A stretch of 64,000 bases of DNA from Devosia faecipullorum (GCF_015158295.1 NZ_JACDXV010000002.1:537001-601000), one strand, 5' to 3'. Numbered from the stretch's first letter, positions 7,004 to 16,247 are shown. A program made the numbers and translations. Notes: generated by a model not told the origin, from the sequence alone.

Positions 7004-9910
7004 ATGTCCCACCCTGCCTTCACGCTCGTTCGTGACGAGAAAATCGCCGAGATCAATTCGGAGGCGCGGCTGTACCGGCACAACAAGACCGGGGCGGAGG
7101 TGCTGAGCCTCGTCAATGACGACGAGAACAAGGTGTTCGGCATCACCTTCAGGACGCCGCCCGAGGATTCGACCGGCATTGCTCATATCCTTGAGCATTC
7201 CGTGCTCTGCGGCAGCCAGAAATATCCGGTGAAGAAGCCCTTCGTGGAATTGCTCAAGGGCAGCATGCACACATTTCTCAATGCCATGACCTTCCCGGAC
7301 AAGACGGCCTATCCGGTGGCCAGCCAGAACCTCAAGGATTTCTACAATCTGGTCGATGTCTATCTCGACGCCGTGCTGTTCCCGCTGATCACGCCGGAAA
7401 CCTTCGAGCAGGAAGGCTGGCATTACGAACTGGACAATCCAGAGGCGCCGCTGGTCTACAAGGGCGTGGTGTTCAACGAGATGAAGGGCGTCTATTCCTC
7501 GCCCGATTCAGTGATGCACACACTGACCCAGAACGCGCTCTTTCCCGACACTACTTATGGCAAGTCGTCGGGCGGTGACCCCAAGGTCATTCCGGACCTG
7601 ACCTATGAGCAGTTCAAAAACTTCCACCAGACCTATTATCACCCCTCCAATGCGCTGGTGGTGTTTTCCGGCGATGACGCGCCGGACAAGCGGCTCGACA
7701 TTCTCGACGCCTATTTCAGCCGGTTCGAAAACAAGACGGTCGATGCCGAGGTGCATTTGCAGCCCCGCTGGAATGCGCCGCGCTCGGTTTCGGGCACTTA
7801 TGCGGGCAATGTGGACGAAGAAAAGCGCCGTGACGGCATGGTCTCGGTCAATTGGATGCTCGATCCGCCCGAGGGGCGCGACGAGACGCTGAGCCATGGC
7901 ATGCTGAGCTATCTGCTGGCCGGCAATGCGGCGGCCCCCTTGCGCAAGAAACTAACCGAAAGCGGGTTGGGCGAAGGCATGATCGGGGGCGGGATTTCGT
8001 CATATCTGCGCCAGCCCATGGCCGGGTTTGGGCTCAAGGGCGTCGATCCTGCCGATGCCGGCAAGATCGAGGCGCTGGTGCTGGAGACGCTGGCCGAGAT
8101 CGCCGCGACGGGTTTTTCGGCCGAACAGGTGGAAGCGGCGGTCAATACGTTCGAATTCAATCTGCGCGAACAGAATACCGGCTCGCAGCCGCGCGGCATG
8201 AATTACATGTTCGGGGCGCTGGGCACGTGGCTGCATGGAGGCGATCCGCTGGCCCCGCTGCGCTTCGAGACGCCACTGGCTTCGCTAAAGAAAAAGGCGG
8301 CAGAGGGCCATTTCGAGGCCGAAATCCGCCGGCTCTTTCTCGACAATCCGCATCGGCTGACCAGCAGGCTCGAAGCCGATCCGGAGCAGGGCGAGCGCGA
8401 GGCCAGGGAAGAAGCCGACAGGCTGGCGGCGGTGCGGGACGGGTTGGATGCGACCCAGTTGCAGGCGCTTGTCGAGCGCACCGAGCGGCTGAAAGCCTTG
8501 CAGGAAAGCGTCGACAGGCCGGAAGACCTGGCCAAAATCCCGACGCTGACTCTGGCCGATCTCGACCGCGACATCCGCACGATCCCCACCGAGGAAAGCC
8601 GGATCGGAGGGGCGCGTTTGCTCTATCACCCGCTGCCGACGCTGGGGATCTTGTATCTCGATGTGGGGTTCGACCTGCATGCGCTGGACAAGGACATGCT
8701 GCCTTTTCTGCCGCTTTTCGGGCGCGCGCTATTGCAGACCGGCACGACCCGAGAGGATTTCGTGTCGCTGACCCAAAGGATCGGGCGGACCAGCGGCGGC
8801 ATGGCCCAGCACCGGGCGCTGGCGACGCGGCAGGACGGGGAGGGCAGCGCCGCCTGGTTTTTCCTGTCCGGCAAGGCCGTGGCCGACAAATTCGCGCCCA
8901 TGCTGGAGATTTTCAGCGATGTGCTGGGCGGTGCCCGGCTCGATAATCGCGACCGGTTCCGGCAGATGGCGCTGGAGGAAAAGGCCGGCTTCGAGGCGCG
9001 GCTGGTACCGGGGGGCAATGGCTTTGTCGATACCAGGATCAAGGCCGGGCTGACCGAGGCGGGCTGGATGGCCGAGCAGATGAGCGGCGTGTCCTATGGG
9101 CATTTCCTCAAGGAATTGGTGAAGCGGATCGACGCCGACTGGCCGGGCGTGGAAGCGATGCTCAATGCGATGCGCGAGCGCCTGTTCAAACGCGGCGGCA
9201 TGGTGGTCAATCTCACCGCCGATGCGGGGCTGGCGGAAAAGGCGCGGGCCGAACTGGCCGGCTTTGTCGAGACGATGCCCGAAGGGGCCCTGCGCCCCGG
9301 CGACTGGAGCCATGATTTCGCCCCGAAGAATGAGGGCCTGGTGATCCCGGCCCAGGTCAACTACGTGGGCAAGGGCGCCAATCTCAAGGCGCTGGGCATT
9401 GCGCTCCGGGCTTCCTCGGCGGTGGCGTTGCGGCTGCTCAACACCACCTATCTCTGGGACAAGGTGCGGGTTCAGGGCGGGGCCTATGGCGGCTCGAGCC
9501 GCTTCGACCTCTCCTCGGGCAATTTCGCCTTTCTGTCCTATCGCGATCCCAACCTGCTCAAGACCATCGATGCCTATGACGGGGCGGCCAAGGCCCTGCG
9601 TGCGGAAATTGGGGAAACCGATCTGGTGCGTTCAGTCATCGGGGTGGTGGGCGATCTCGACCGACCCGAATTCGTCGATGCCAAGGGCTATTCGGCGATG
9701 TGGCGGATTCTCAACGGCACGACCGACGCGCTGCGTCAGCAGCGGCGCGACGAAATCCTGTCCACCTCGCGGGCGGATTTCCTGGCTCTCGCCGATGCGC
9801 TGGACGTGGTGGCAGCCAAGGGCCATGTCGTGGTGCTGGGCGGAGAAAGCGCCATCAATGGCGCCAATGCGCAAAGGCCGGGCCTGCTCGCAGTCAGCAA
9901 GGTGTTGTGA
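7004..9910 (+). CDS. M16C metallopeptidase, PreP/Cym1-like
   Basis: This 968-residue protein has the inverted zinc motif H61-I-L-E64-H65, with the third ligand likely Glu159 in FNEMKG. It ends with an R/Y-type substrate motif region (WDKVRVQGGAYGGSSRFD). Length and order (two M16 units joined by a central helical M16C-associated linker at about 460-540) match presequence protease PreP and mitochondrial Cym1, which degrade short unstructured peptides inside a closed chamber. There is no signal peptide, so it should act in the cytoplasm. The start at 7004 follows a weak AAGAAGAG ribosome-binding stretch. It is monocistronic, with a repeat-containing spacer on either side. A role in peptide turnover is the family expectation. 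Confidence 0.93.
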   Translation: MSHPAFTLVRDEKIAEINSEARLYRHNKTGAEVLSLVNDDENKVFGITFRTPPEDSTGIAHILEHSVLCGSQKYPVKKPFVELLKGSMHTFLNAMTFPDKTAYPVASQNLKDFYNLVDVYLDAVLFPLITPETFEQEGWHYELDNPEAPLVYKGVVFNEMKGVYSSPDSVMHTLTQNALFPDTTYGKSSGGDPKVIPDLTYEQFKNFHQTYYHPSNALVVFSGDDAPDKRLDILDAYFSRFENKTVDAEVHLQPRWNAPRSVSGTYAGNVDEEKRRDGMVSVNWMLDPPEGRDETLSHGMLSYLLAGNAAAPLRKKLTESGLGEGMIGGGISSYLRQPMAGFGLKGVDPADAGKIEALVLETLAEIAATGFSAEQVEAAVNTFEFNLREQNTGSQPRGMNYMFGALGTWLHGGDPLAPLRFETPLASLKKKAAEGHFEAEIRRLFLDNPHRLTSRLEADPEQGEREAREEADRLAAVRDGLDATQLQALVERTERLKALQESVDRPEDLAKIPTLTLADLDRDIRTIPTEESRIGGARLLYHPLPTLGILYLDVGFDLHALDKDMLPFLPLFGRALLQTGTTREDFVSLTQRIGRTSGGMAQHRALATRQDGEGSAAWFFLSGKAVADKFAPMLEIFSDVLGGARLDNRDRFRQMALEEKAGFEARLVPGGNGFVDTRIKAGLTEAGWMAEQMSGVSYGHFLKELVKRIDADWPGVEAMLNAMRERLFKRGGMVVNLTADAGLAEKARAELAGFVETMPEGALRPGDWSHDFAPKNEGLVIPAQVNYVGKGANLKALGIALRASSAVALRLLNTTYLWDKVRVQGGAYGGSSRFDLSSGNFAFLSYRDPNLLKTIDAYDGAAKALRAEIGETDLVRSVIGVVGDLDRPEFVDAKGYSAMWRILNGTTDALRQQRRDEILSTSRADFLALADALDVVAAKGHVVVLGGESAINGANAQRPGLLAVSKVL

Positions 9911-9922
9911 GGGGGAAGATGG

Positions 9923-9945
9923 ATCACCGGGACAAGCCCGGTGAT
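9923..9945. repeat. Palindromic repeat, family A
   Basis: Perfect 9-bp inverted repeat ATCACCGGG / CCCGGTGAT around ACAAG, preceded by GG and followed by GACGA. It lies between converging genes, 13 bases after the M16C gene stop, and may double as a transcription end point. Confidence 0.8.
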
Positions 9946-10000
9946 GACGATGGGAAAGAAATCCGGCGTCGCAATATCGCCTGCTCTCCCATCCGTCGTC

Positions 10001-10023
10001 ATTGCCCGGCTTGTCCGGGCAAT
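10001..10023. repeat. Palindromic repeat, family A (inverted copy)
   Basis: Perfect 9-bp inverted repeat ATTGCCCGG / CCGGGCAAT around CTTGT, preceded by TCGTC. Relative to the copy at 9923 it is in the opposite orientation, so the pair flanks a 55-base spacer. Confidence 0.8.
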
Positions 10024-10034
10024 CCATTTCCACA

Positions 10035-11048
10035 TCACTCGATCAGCGCCTGCGCCAGAAACGGCAGGGAAATGTCCATGCGGTAATCGACGCCGGAATG
10101 ATTGTCGGCAAATTCCTCGTAGCGGTGGGTGATGCCCTGCGCTGCGAGCGCCTGATGGACGCGGCGGGTGCCGTAAAGGATGTTATATTGATCCTCGGTG
10201 CCGCAATCGAGGAAGAAGCCCTTGAGGCGGCCAATGGCGCCACCATGGGTTTTGACCATGCGGGCCGGATCCCAAGCGAGCCAATTGGTCCAGCGCTCCT
10301 CGATCAGTTCGCAGGTATCGAGCGTCACCGGCAGGCGCAGGCCGAGAAAGGCGTCCGGGTCCGGATCGGGATCGAAACTGGCGGCCTGGGCGAGGATCAT
10401 CAGCACCATCGTGTCCTTGCCGTCGATCTTGGGCTTGGCCTCGAAAGCGTTAAGCCAGGCCTCGATCGAATTGGCATGCCGGGCCAGAGCCCGCAGGGTG
10501 GCGGGAAATTCGGGCAGGTAGAGATTTTCAAAGCCGGCATCGCCCGAATGGCTGGCGGCGGCGGCCCAGATGTCGGGATGGCGCATGGCATGGATCAGCG
10601 CGCCGAAGCCGCCCGAGGATTTGCCGAAGACGCCGCGCCGGCCAGTGCCGCCGCAATTGAAGCGGGCCTCGAGCTGGGGCAGCATTTCGGCGATGAGGAA
10701 GTCCTCGTAATTGCCGAGAATGGGCGAGTTCACATATTGATTGCCCCCGAGGCGGGAATAGCAATCGGGGAAAGCGACGACGACCGGGGCCATGAGGCCA
10801 TCGCCGATCAGCCGGTCAAGGCGCTCGGGGACGTTTTCGGTAAAGCTCTTCCAGGCGGTATGAGCGGGCCCGCCCGCCGTATAGCCGACCAGATCGACCA
10901 GAAGCGGCAGGCCCGAGCCGTCATGGCCATGGGGGATATAGACATCGACGATGCGCGTCGTGGGATCGCCCAGAAGATTGCCGGAAAGGGCCTTGCTGTC
11001 GATGGCGAGGCGGTGGACCGTGCCGGCGGGATGATTGGTCTTGCGCAT
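10035..11048 (-). CDS. Alpha/beta-hydrolase fold esterase
   Basis: The 337-residue protein looks like a putative esterase of the Fes/antigen-85/esterase-D group. The nucleophile elbow is G-K-S-S-G-G (VFGKSSGGFGALIHAM), an acid is likely in FLDCGTED, and the catalytic His is likely in DNHSGVDYRM near the C-terminus. There is no signal peptide. The start at 11048 has GGAG ten bases upstream on the minus strand. It is divergent from the DNA-repair operon and converges on the M16C gene, so it is its own transcription unit. Substrate is unknown; this fold group includes acyl-ester, siderophore and carbohydrate esterases. Confidence 0.82.
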   Translation of the reverse strand: MRKTNHPAGTVHRLAIDSKALSGNLLGDPTTRIVDVYIPHGHDGSGLPLLVDLVGYTAGGPAHTAWKSFTENVPERLDRLIGDGLMAPVVVAFPDCYSRLGGNQYVNSPILGNYEDFLIAEMLPQLEARFNCGGTGRRGVFGKSSGGFGALIHAMRHPDIWAAAASHSGDAGFENLYLPEFPATLRALARHANSIEAWLNAFEAKPKIDGKDTMVLMILAQAASFDPDPDPDAFLGLRLPVTLDTCELIEERWTNWLAWDPARMVKTHGGAIGRLKGFFLDCGTEDQYNILYGTRRVHQALAAQGITHRYEEFADNHSGVDYRMDISLPFLAQALIE

Positions 11049-11178
11049 GAGGAAGTCTCCTTGAGTTGCAGAATTTTAGGTCATGGCGTGAGGATGGCAA
11101 GGGAGGAGCGCTCAGCGTTCGATTGCGCCGTTGCGGCGCGTGATGAACCGGAACCCTGGGCGAATCGTTGAAGATGCC

Positions 11179-12183
11179 ATGACGGAGCCCATTCTCACCC
11201 GCGACCTCTACGTTCCCAGCATCGATGCCTGGATCGATCCCGGCGAGCCCCGCAAACGGGCGATCATCACCCATGGCCATGCCGATCATGCGCGCTCCGG
11301 CCATGGCGCGGTGCTGGCGACGCCGGAAACCATTGCCATCATGAAGGTGCGCTATGGCGAGGATTGCGCCGGTCGGTTCGAAGCGCTCGATTTCGGCGAG
11401 AGCCTGCGGATCGACGAGACCTTGGTCAGCCTGCATCCGGCCGGCCATATCCTGGGTTCAGCGCAGGTGCGGATCGAAGTCGGGGGGCAGCGGGCGCTGG
11501 TGACCGGCGATTACAAGCGCCTGCCGGACCGCACCGCGGAAGCCTATGAGGCGGTGCCCTGCGATCTCATGATCACCGAGGCGACGTTTGGCCTGCCGGT
11601 CTTCCAGCATCCCAGGCCCAGCGAGGAGATTGCCCGGCTGCTGAAATCGGTCGCGGCGCAGCCCGAGCGCTGCCATCTCGTGGGCTGCTATGCGCTGGGC
11701 AAGGCGCAAAGGGTGATCGCGCTCCTGCGCGATGAAGGCTGGGACGCACCAATTTATCTTCATGGGGCGATGATCCGGCTCTGCGCACTTTATGAGGAGC
11801 TGGGCGTCAAACTGGGCGAACTGCTCCCGGCGACCGGCATGGACAAGGCGGCGATGGCGGGGCAGATCGTCATCGCGCCGCCTTCGGCCATTCGCGACCG
11901 CTGGAGCCGGCGCTTTCCCGATCCGGTGGTCTGCCAGGCGTCGGGCTGGATGAGCATCAAGCAGCGGGCGCGCCAGGCCTTGGTGGAATTGCCGCTGGTG
12001 ATCTCGGACCATTGCGATTGGGGGGAACTCACCCAATCGATAAGCGAAAGCGGTGCGTCCAAGGTCTGGGTGACGCATGGGCGCGAGGACGGGCTCGTCC
12101 ATTGGTGCCGCCAACAGGGGCTCACCGCCGAACCGCTGGCGCTGCCGGGGCTGGACGATGATGGCGGGGAGGGCGGGGAATGA
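11179..12183 (+). CDS. Ligase-associated DNA exonuclease (metallo-beta-lactamase fold)
   Basis: The 334-residue protein has the metallo-beta-lactamase motif H32-G-H34-A-D36-H37 and the downstream HPAGHILGSAQV and VTGDYK motifs of the beta-CASP/SNM1-like nuclease group. It ends with a C-terminal VTHGRED His motif. The start at 11179 gives MTEPILTRDLYVPS, the conserved N-terminus of the family; a longer start at 11131 adds only 16 residues. Its stop overlaps the ligase start (ATGA), a conserved arrangement in many proteobacteria where the pair belongs to a ligase-associated DNA-repair module. It is expected to trim DNA ends for the ligase. The helicase (Lhr) and endonuclease (PdeM) partners often found with it are not in this window. 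Confidence 0.9.
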   Translation: MTEPILTRDLYVPSIDAWIDPGEPRKRAIITHGHADHARSGHGAVLATPETIAIMKVRYGEDCAGRFEALDFGESLRIDETLVSLHPAGHILGSAQVRIEVGGQRALVTGDYKRLPDRTAEAYEAVPCDLMITEATFGLPVFQHPRPSEEIARLLKSVAAQPERCHLVGCYALGKAQRVIALLRDEGWDAPIYLHGAMIRLCALYEELGVKLGELLPATGMDKAAMAGQIVIAPPSAIRDRWSRRFPDPVVCQASGWMSIKQRARQALVELPLVISDHCDWGELTQSISESGASKVWVTHGREDGLVHWCRQQGLTAEPLALPGLDDDGGEGGE

Positions 12184-13745
12184 AGCGTTTCGCCGACCTG
12201 CTGGAATTGCTGGCCCTCACTCCGTCGCGGACACGCAAGATCGCCGCGCTGGCGCAATATTTCGCCGAAGTGGAGGACCCCGACCGCGGGCTGGCGCTGG
12301 CCGTGCTGACCGGCGAACTCGATATTGCCAATGTGAAGCCGGCGCTGCTCAAGCAGGTGGTGCTGGGGGAAGTGGATGAGACCCTGTTTGCCCTGTCCTA
12401 TGATTATGTGGGCGATCTGGGCGAGACCATCGCGCTGATCTGGCCGCATCATGGCGGGGCCGAACTGCCCCCGCTGAGCGCGCTGGTGGACCTGCTCAAC
12501 CGGACGAGCAAGACGGAGCTGCCGCGGGTGATCGCTGATCTGCTGACGCGGGCGGCGATCCATGAGCGCTGGGCGCTGGTCAAGCTGGCGACCGGGGCCC
12601 TACGCATCGGCATATCGGCGCGGCTGGCCAAGACGGCGCTGGCGCAGATGAGCGGGGTGGACTTGCAGGCCATCGAGGAGGTCTGGCACGGGCTGAAGCC
12701 GCCCTATCAGGCGCTTTTCTCCTGGCTCGAGGGGCGGGCCGGGCGGCCGGATATCGACCATGCGGCGCGGTTTCATCCGCTCATGCTGTCCAACCCGGTC
12801 GAAGAGCGAGATTTCGACAAGCTCGATCCCGCCCATTTCGCCGCCGAGTGGAAATGGGACGGCATCCGCGTGCAATTGGTATTGGGCGAGGGCGGTGTCT
12901 CGCTGTTCTCGCGCACCGGCGATGATATCGGCGCCAGCTTTCCCGACGTCACCGGGGCGGCGATGGGCCGGGCGGTGCTGGACGGGGAATTGCTGGTGGG
13001 GCACGATTTCGAGGCAAAAAGCTTCAACGACCTGCAGCAGCGGCTCAACCGCAAGCTGGCCCTGCCCAAACAGATGCAGGACTTGCCGGCCTTCGTGCGG
13101 GTCTATGACATGCTGTTTGCGGGCGACGAGGATATTCGTCCCCTGGGCTGGGAAGCGCGGCGGGCGCGGCTCGAAGACTGGTTCGCGAGCAATCCGCAGA
13201 CGCGGCTGGACCTTTCCGAAGTGCTGCCCTTCGGCGCCTGGGACGAGCTGGCGGGCCTGCGGCGCGTCGGGGCAGAAAGCCATGGCCACGAAGGAGTAAT
13301 GATCAAGCTGCGGACGGCCCCCTATGTGCCGGGCCGGCCCAAGGGCTATTGGTACAAGTGGAAGCGCGACCCCAATATCGTCGATGCGGTGCTGATGTAT
13401 GCGCAGCGCGGCCATGGCAAGCGCAGCTCGTTCTATTCGGACTATACGTTCGGGGCCTGGAAGGGCAATGAGATCGTGCCCATCGGCAAAGCCTATTTCG
13501 GGTTTACCGACGAGGAATTGAAACAGCTCGACCGCTGGATCAGGGCCAATACGATTGCCGCTTTCGGGCCGGTGCGGGAAGTGAAGAAAGAATTGGTGTT
13601 CGAGGTGGCTTTCGACAGCGCGCAAAGAAGCGGACGGCACAAATCCGGCGTGGCGCTGCGGTTTCCGCGCATCAGCCGGATAAGATGGGACAAGCCGGCC
13701 GCAGAGGCGGCGCGGCTCGAGGAAATAGAAGCCTTGGTGGGATAA
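12180..13745 (+). CDS. ATP-dependent DNA ligase (cisplatin-damage type)
   Basis: The 521-residue protein has an N-terminal helical DNA-binding domain (about 1-200), then an adenylation domain with motif I K225-W-D-G228 (AEWKWDGIRV). It continues with FSRTGDDI, LDGELL, EGVMIKL (motif IV) and YWYKWKRD (motif V), then an OB fold. Lys225 is the expected AMP-accepting residue. The architecture matches bacterial ATP-dependent ligases linked genetically to a metallo-beta-lactamase exonuclease, distinct from the NAD-dependent LigA. It overlaps the exonuclease stop by four bases and is followed after two bases by a UVR-motif mini-protein, so the three are one operon. The role is repair of DNA breaks or crosslink damage. 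Confidence 0.93.
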   Translation: MKRFADLLELLALTPSRTRKIAALAQYFAEVEDPDRGLALAVLTGELDIANVKPALLKQVVLGEVDETLFALSYDYVGDLGETIALIWPHHGGAELPPLSALVDLLNRTSKTELPRVIADLLTRAAIHERWALVKLATGALRIGISARLAKTALAQMSGVDLQAIEEVWHGLKPPYQALFSWLEGRAGRPDIDHAARFHPLMLSNPVEERDFDKLDPAHFAAEWKWDGIRVQLVLGEGGVSLFSRTGDDIGASFPDVTGAAMGRAVLDGELLVGHDFEAKSFNDLQQRLNRKLALPKQMQDLPAFVRVYDMLFAGDEDIRPLGWEARRARLEDWFASNPQTRLDLSEVLPFGAWDELAGLRRVGAESHGHEGVMIKLRTAPYVPGRPKGYWYKWKRDPNIVDAVLMYAQRGHGKRSSFYSDYTFGAWKGNEIVPIGKAYFGFTDEELKQLDRWIRANTIAAFGPVREVKKELVFEVAFDSAQRSGRHKSGVALRFPRISRIRWDKPAAEAARLEEIEALVG

Positions 13746-13747
13746 TC

Positions 13748-14059
13748 ATGTCATCGCGCAGCAATCATCAGCGGCTCATGGCGCTGGAAAGCCAAATGGA
13801 GAAGGCCGCTTCGGATTTCGACTTCGAATTGGCAGCACAGCTACGAGACGAGATTGCCCGGCTGCGGGGCGAGGATGCCGAAGCCAGCCTCGTTCTCGAT
13901 GATGCGGGCGAACCCATCGAAGTGACGGTGGGGCAGGCGCCGCCCGGGCAGATCGGGCTCGGCTCCAATGCTCCCCTGCGCCAGCCGCCCAAGGGCTGGG
14001 TGAAGCCGAAAAAGCCAGATCTGATGACCAGGAATGTGAAGGGGCGGGGCGGGCGCTGA
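13748..14059 (+). CDS. Small UvrB/UvrC-motif protein
   Basis: The 103-residue protein carries one UVR helical-hairpin motif at about residues 8-42 (ALESQMEKAASDFDFELAAQ, then LRDEIARLRG). This is the same element by which UvrB and UvrC contact each other. The remainder is a hydrophilic tail (VGQAPPGQIGLGS, PPKGWVKPKKPDLM) ending in a basic GRGGR. There is no nuclease or helicase domain. The start ATG lies two bases after the ligase stop, and an upstream in-frame start inside the ligase (13685) is unlikely. Position suggests an accessory factor of the ligase/exonuclease module, perhaps a protein-protein adaptor. That role is inference. Confidence 0.85.
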   Translation: MSSRSNHQRLMALESQMEKAASDFDFELAAQLRDEIARLRGEDAEASLVLDDAGEPIEVTVGQAPPGQIGLGSNAPLRQPPKGWVKPKKPDLMTRNVKGRGGR

Positions 14060-14075
14060 CCCCCGCCAGGCAGTG

Positions 14076-14465
14076 TCAGGACTTCGCCTGACGTCTATCG
14101 GCCAGGTCGCGGATTTCCCGCAATTCGCGGATGGTGATGTCGAGGTCGTCGCGCTGGCGTTCGAGCAAAGCGATGCGTTCATCGACCTTTTCGGTGAGCA
14201 GATTGACCTGCTGAGTGCGGTCGGCGTCGTAGAGGCTGAGATAGTCGGAAATGTCGCGCAGGGAAAAGCCGAGACGCTTGCCGCGCAGGATCAGCAATAG
14301 CCGGGCGCGGTCGCGGCGGCGGAAGATGCGGGTGGCGCCCACTCTCTCGGGAGAGAGCAGGCCCTTGGATTCATAGAAGCGGATGGCGCGGGTGGAGATG
14401 CCGAACTCCTTGGCAAGGTCGGCAATGGCAAACAGATCCCGGCCCTCTGGTTCCATCCTGTTCAC
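14076..14465 (-). CDS. MerR family regulator (LiuR-like candidate)
   Basis: The 129-residue protein has the MerR N-terminal winged helix (IADLAKEFGISTRAIRFYES, then KGLLSPERVG), the R-I-F-RRRDRARLLLILRGKRLGFSLRDI wing and a C-terminal dimerisation coiled coil (ERIALLERQRDDLDITIREL). There are no metal-binding cysteines, so it is not a metal sensor. It overlaps the fadD-like stop (GTGA), so it is in the same operon; an ATG at 14456 is an alternative start. MerR proteins in acyl-CoA catabolic loci of proteobacteria (LiuR type) repress these genes and respond to acyl-CoA intermediates. The dyads at 16261 and 16336 are its probable targets and would give autoregulation. Confidence 0.88.
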   Translation of the reverse strand: MNRMEPEGRDLFAIADLAKEFGISTRAIRFYESKGLLSPERVGATRIFRRRDRARLLLILRGKRLGFSLRDISDYLSLYDADRTQQVNLLTEKVDERIALLERQRDDLDITIRELREIRDLADRRQAKS

Positions 14466-16168
14466 CGCTTTGCGCCTTTGTTTTGCGCATATTCCTCGCG
14501 CAATTCCTTCTTGGACAGCTTGCCGATCAGGGTCTTGGGCAGCGCGTCCTTAAAGATGATTTCCCGCGGCATCTCGATCTTGTTGAGCGTGCCGTTGAGG
14601 AAGGATTTGAGATCGGCCTCGCTGGCCGACTGGCCCGCCTTGAGCTTGATAAAGGCGATGGGGGCCTCGCCGCGATATTCGTCGGGTACGCCGATGACAT
14701 TGACCTCCTCGACCGCCGCATGGGCCATCAATGCTTCCTCGATGACGCGGGGATAGACGTTGAAGCCCGAGCAGATGATCAGATCCTTGATGCGATCGAC
14801 GAGGAAGACATAGCCCTCTTCGTCCATGTGCCCCACATCGCCGGTGCGCAGCCAGCCATCCATGAACACGTCCCGGCTCGCCTCCGCATTGTCGTAATAG
14901 CCCAACATGACCTGCGGGCCCTTGACCTGAAGTTCGCCATTCTGGCCGATGCCGACGACTTCGCCGCTATCGACATCGACGAAGCGGATGTCGGTGCCGG
15001 GCAGGGGCAGGCCGATGGACATGGGCTTGGAGGGCTTGCGCAGGGCGGCGCAGCAGACGACGGGCGAGGTTTCGGTCAGGCCATAGCCTTCGGCGAGGAT
15101 GGCTTTGGAGGATTTTTTGGCAAAGGCGTGGCGCACTTCATCGGGCAGGGCGGCGCCGCCGGAAATGGCCACTTCCAGACTGGCGAGCTGTTCGGGGGTG
15201 ACGCTGTCGGCGCGGGCCACGGCATTGAGCAGGGTGGGCACGGAGGGCAGGATATTGGCCTTGGTGCGGGCGAAGACGCCGAGCAGATCCTTGAGCTCGA
15301 AGCGCGGCAGCATGATCACCGGAATACCATTGCTCAGCGGCACGTTGAGGCAGACGGTCATGGCGAAGATGTGGAAGAAAGGCAGGACGGCAATGACCTT
15401 GGAGGGGGCATAGAACAGCCCGTCCCCCCATTTGTCGATCTGGCTGACATTGGCCGAAATATTGGCGTGGCTGAGCAGCGCTCCCTTGGGGATGCCGGTC
15501 GTGCCGCCGGTATATTGCTGGATGGCGATGTCCTTGCGCGGATCGATGGCCACGACGCCGGGCTTGTCGCCGCGCGCCAGCAGGCTTTCAAACGAGACGA
15601 TCCGGTCCGAATAGACCGGCCTGGCCAGATCCTTGCGCTTGGCGATGGAGAACAGGATTTTCTTGACCGTCGGCAGCGCATTGGGGAAGTGGGCGACGAT
15701 CAGCGTCTTGGCGTGGCCGGCCTTTTGCAGCGCCTCGCCCTTTTCGTAGATCTGCCGCAGATCGAGCGTCACCATGATCTCGGCGCCGGCATTGGCGACG
15801 ATATGGGTGAGTTCGGGCACGGTATAGAGCGGGTTGCAATTGACTACGGTGCCCCCGGCCCGCAACACGCCATAATAGGCAATGGGGTAGAAGGGCGTAT
15901 TGGGCAGCATCAGTGCCACGCGCGTGCCCTTCTTGACGCCGAACTGCGATTGCAGGGCGCCGGCAAAGGCGTTGATGCGCTGGGCCAGTTCGCCAAACGT
16001 GGTGGTGCCGCCGAGAAAATCGAGCGCCGGCGCGCCTGGGTTTTTGGCGCAGGCGGCCAGAACCTGTTCATGGACGGGGGTCTCATCGATCCTGGCGTGC
16101 CAGTCGATCCCCTCGGGATAGCTGGCAATCCAGGGACGTAGGCTGTCCTGGCCGGCACTCGTGTCCAT
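14462..16168 (-). CDS. fadD: Long-chain fatty acid-CoA ligase
   Basis: The 568-residue AMP-forming ligase has the P-loop motif YTGGTTGIPKGALL, the LTETSP region (GYGLTETSPVVC), the hinge and DGWLRTGDVGHMDEEGYVFLVDRIKDLI block and the C-terminal lysine region (PKTLIGKLSKKELR). It activates fatty acids to acyl-CoA through an acyl-adenylate. The ATG at 16168 is preceded by GGAGGAGGAAACGAT, an excellent ribosome-binding site, and a 16351 start would add 61 residues across the operator region. The downstream merR overlaps its stop. It is divergent from the fadE-like gene across a 445-base regulatory spacer. Chain-length preference cannot be read from sequence. Confidence 0.93.
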   Translation of the reverse strand: MDTSAGQDSLRPWIASYPEGIDWHARIDETPVHEQVLAACAKNPGAPALDFLGGTTTFGELAQRINAFAGALQSQFGVKKGTRVALMLPNTPFYPIAYYGVLRAGGTVVNCNPLYTVPELTHIVANAGAEIMVTLDLRQIYEKGEALQKAGHAKTLIVAHFPNALPTVKKILFSIAKRKDLARPVYSDRIVSFESLLARGDKPGVVAIDPRKDIAIQQYTGGTTGIPKGALLSHANISANVSQIDKWGDGLFYAPSKVIAVLPFFHIFAMTVCLNVPLSNGIPVIMLPRFELKDLLGVFARTKANILPSVPTLLNAVARADSVTPEQLASLEVAISGGAALPDEVRHAFAKKSSKAILAEGYGLTETSPVVCCAALRKPSKPMSIGLPLPGTDIRFVDVDSGEVVGIGQNGELQVKGPQVMLGYYDNAEASRDVFMDGWLRTGDVGHMDEEGYVFLVDRIKDLIICSGFNVYPRVIEEALMAHAAVEEVNVIGVPDEYRGEAPIAFIKLKAGQSASEADLKSFLNGTLNKIEMPREIIFKDALPKTLIGKLSKKELREEYAQNKGAKR

Positions 16169-16247
16169 ATCGTTTCCTCCTCCAATGTCTCTCATTGCGA
16201 GAGCGGCGGGTTTTCCCCGATTGCGGCCGGCAGGCCGGCATGCGGAA

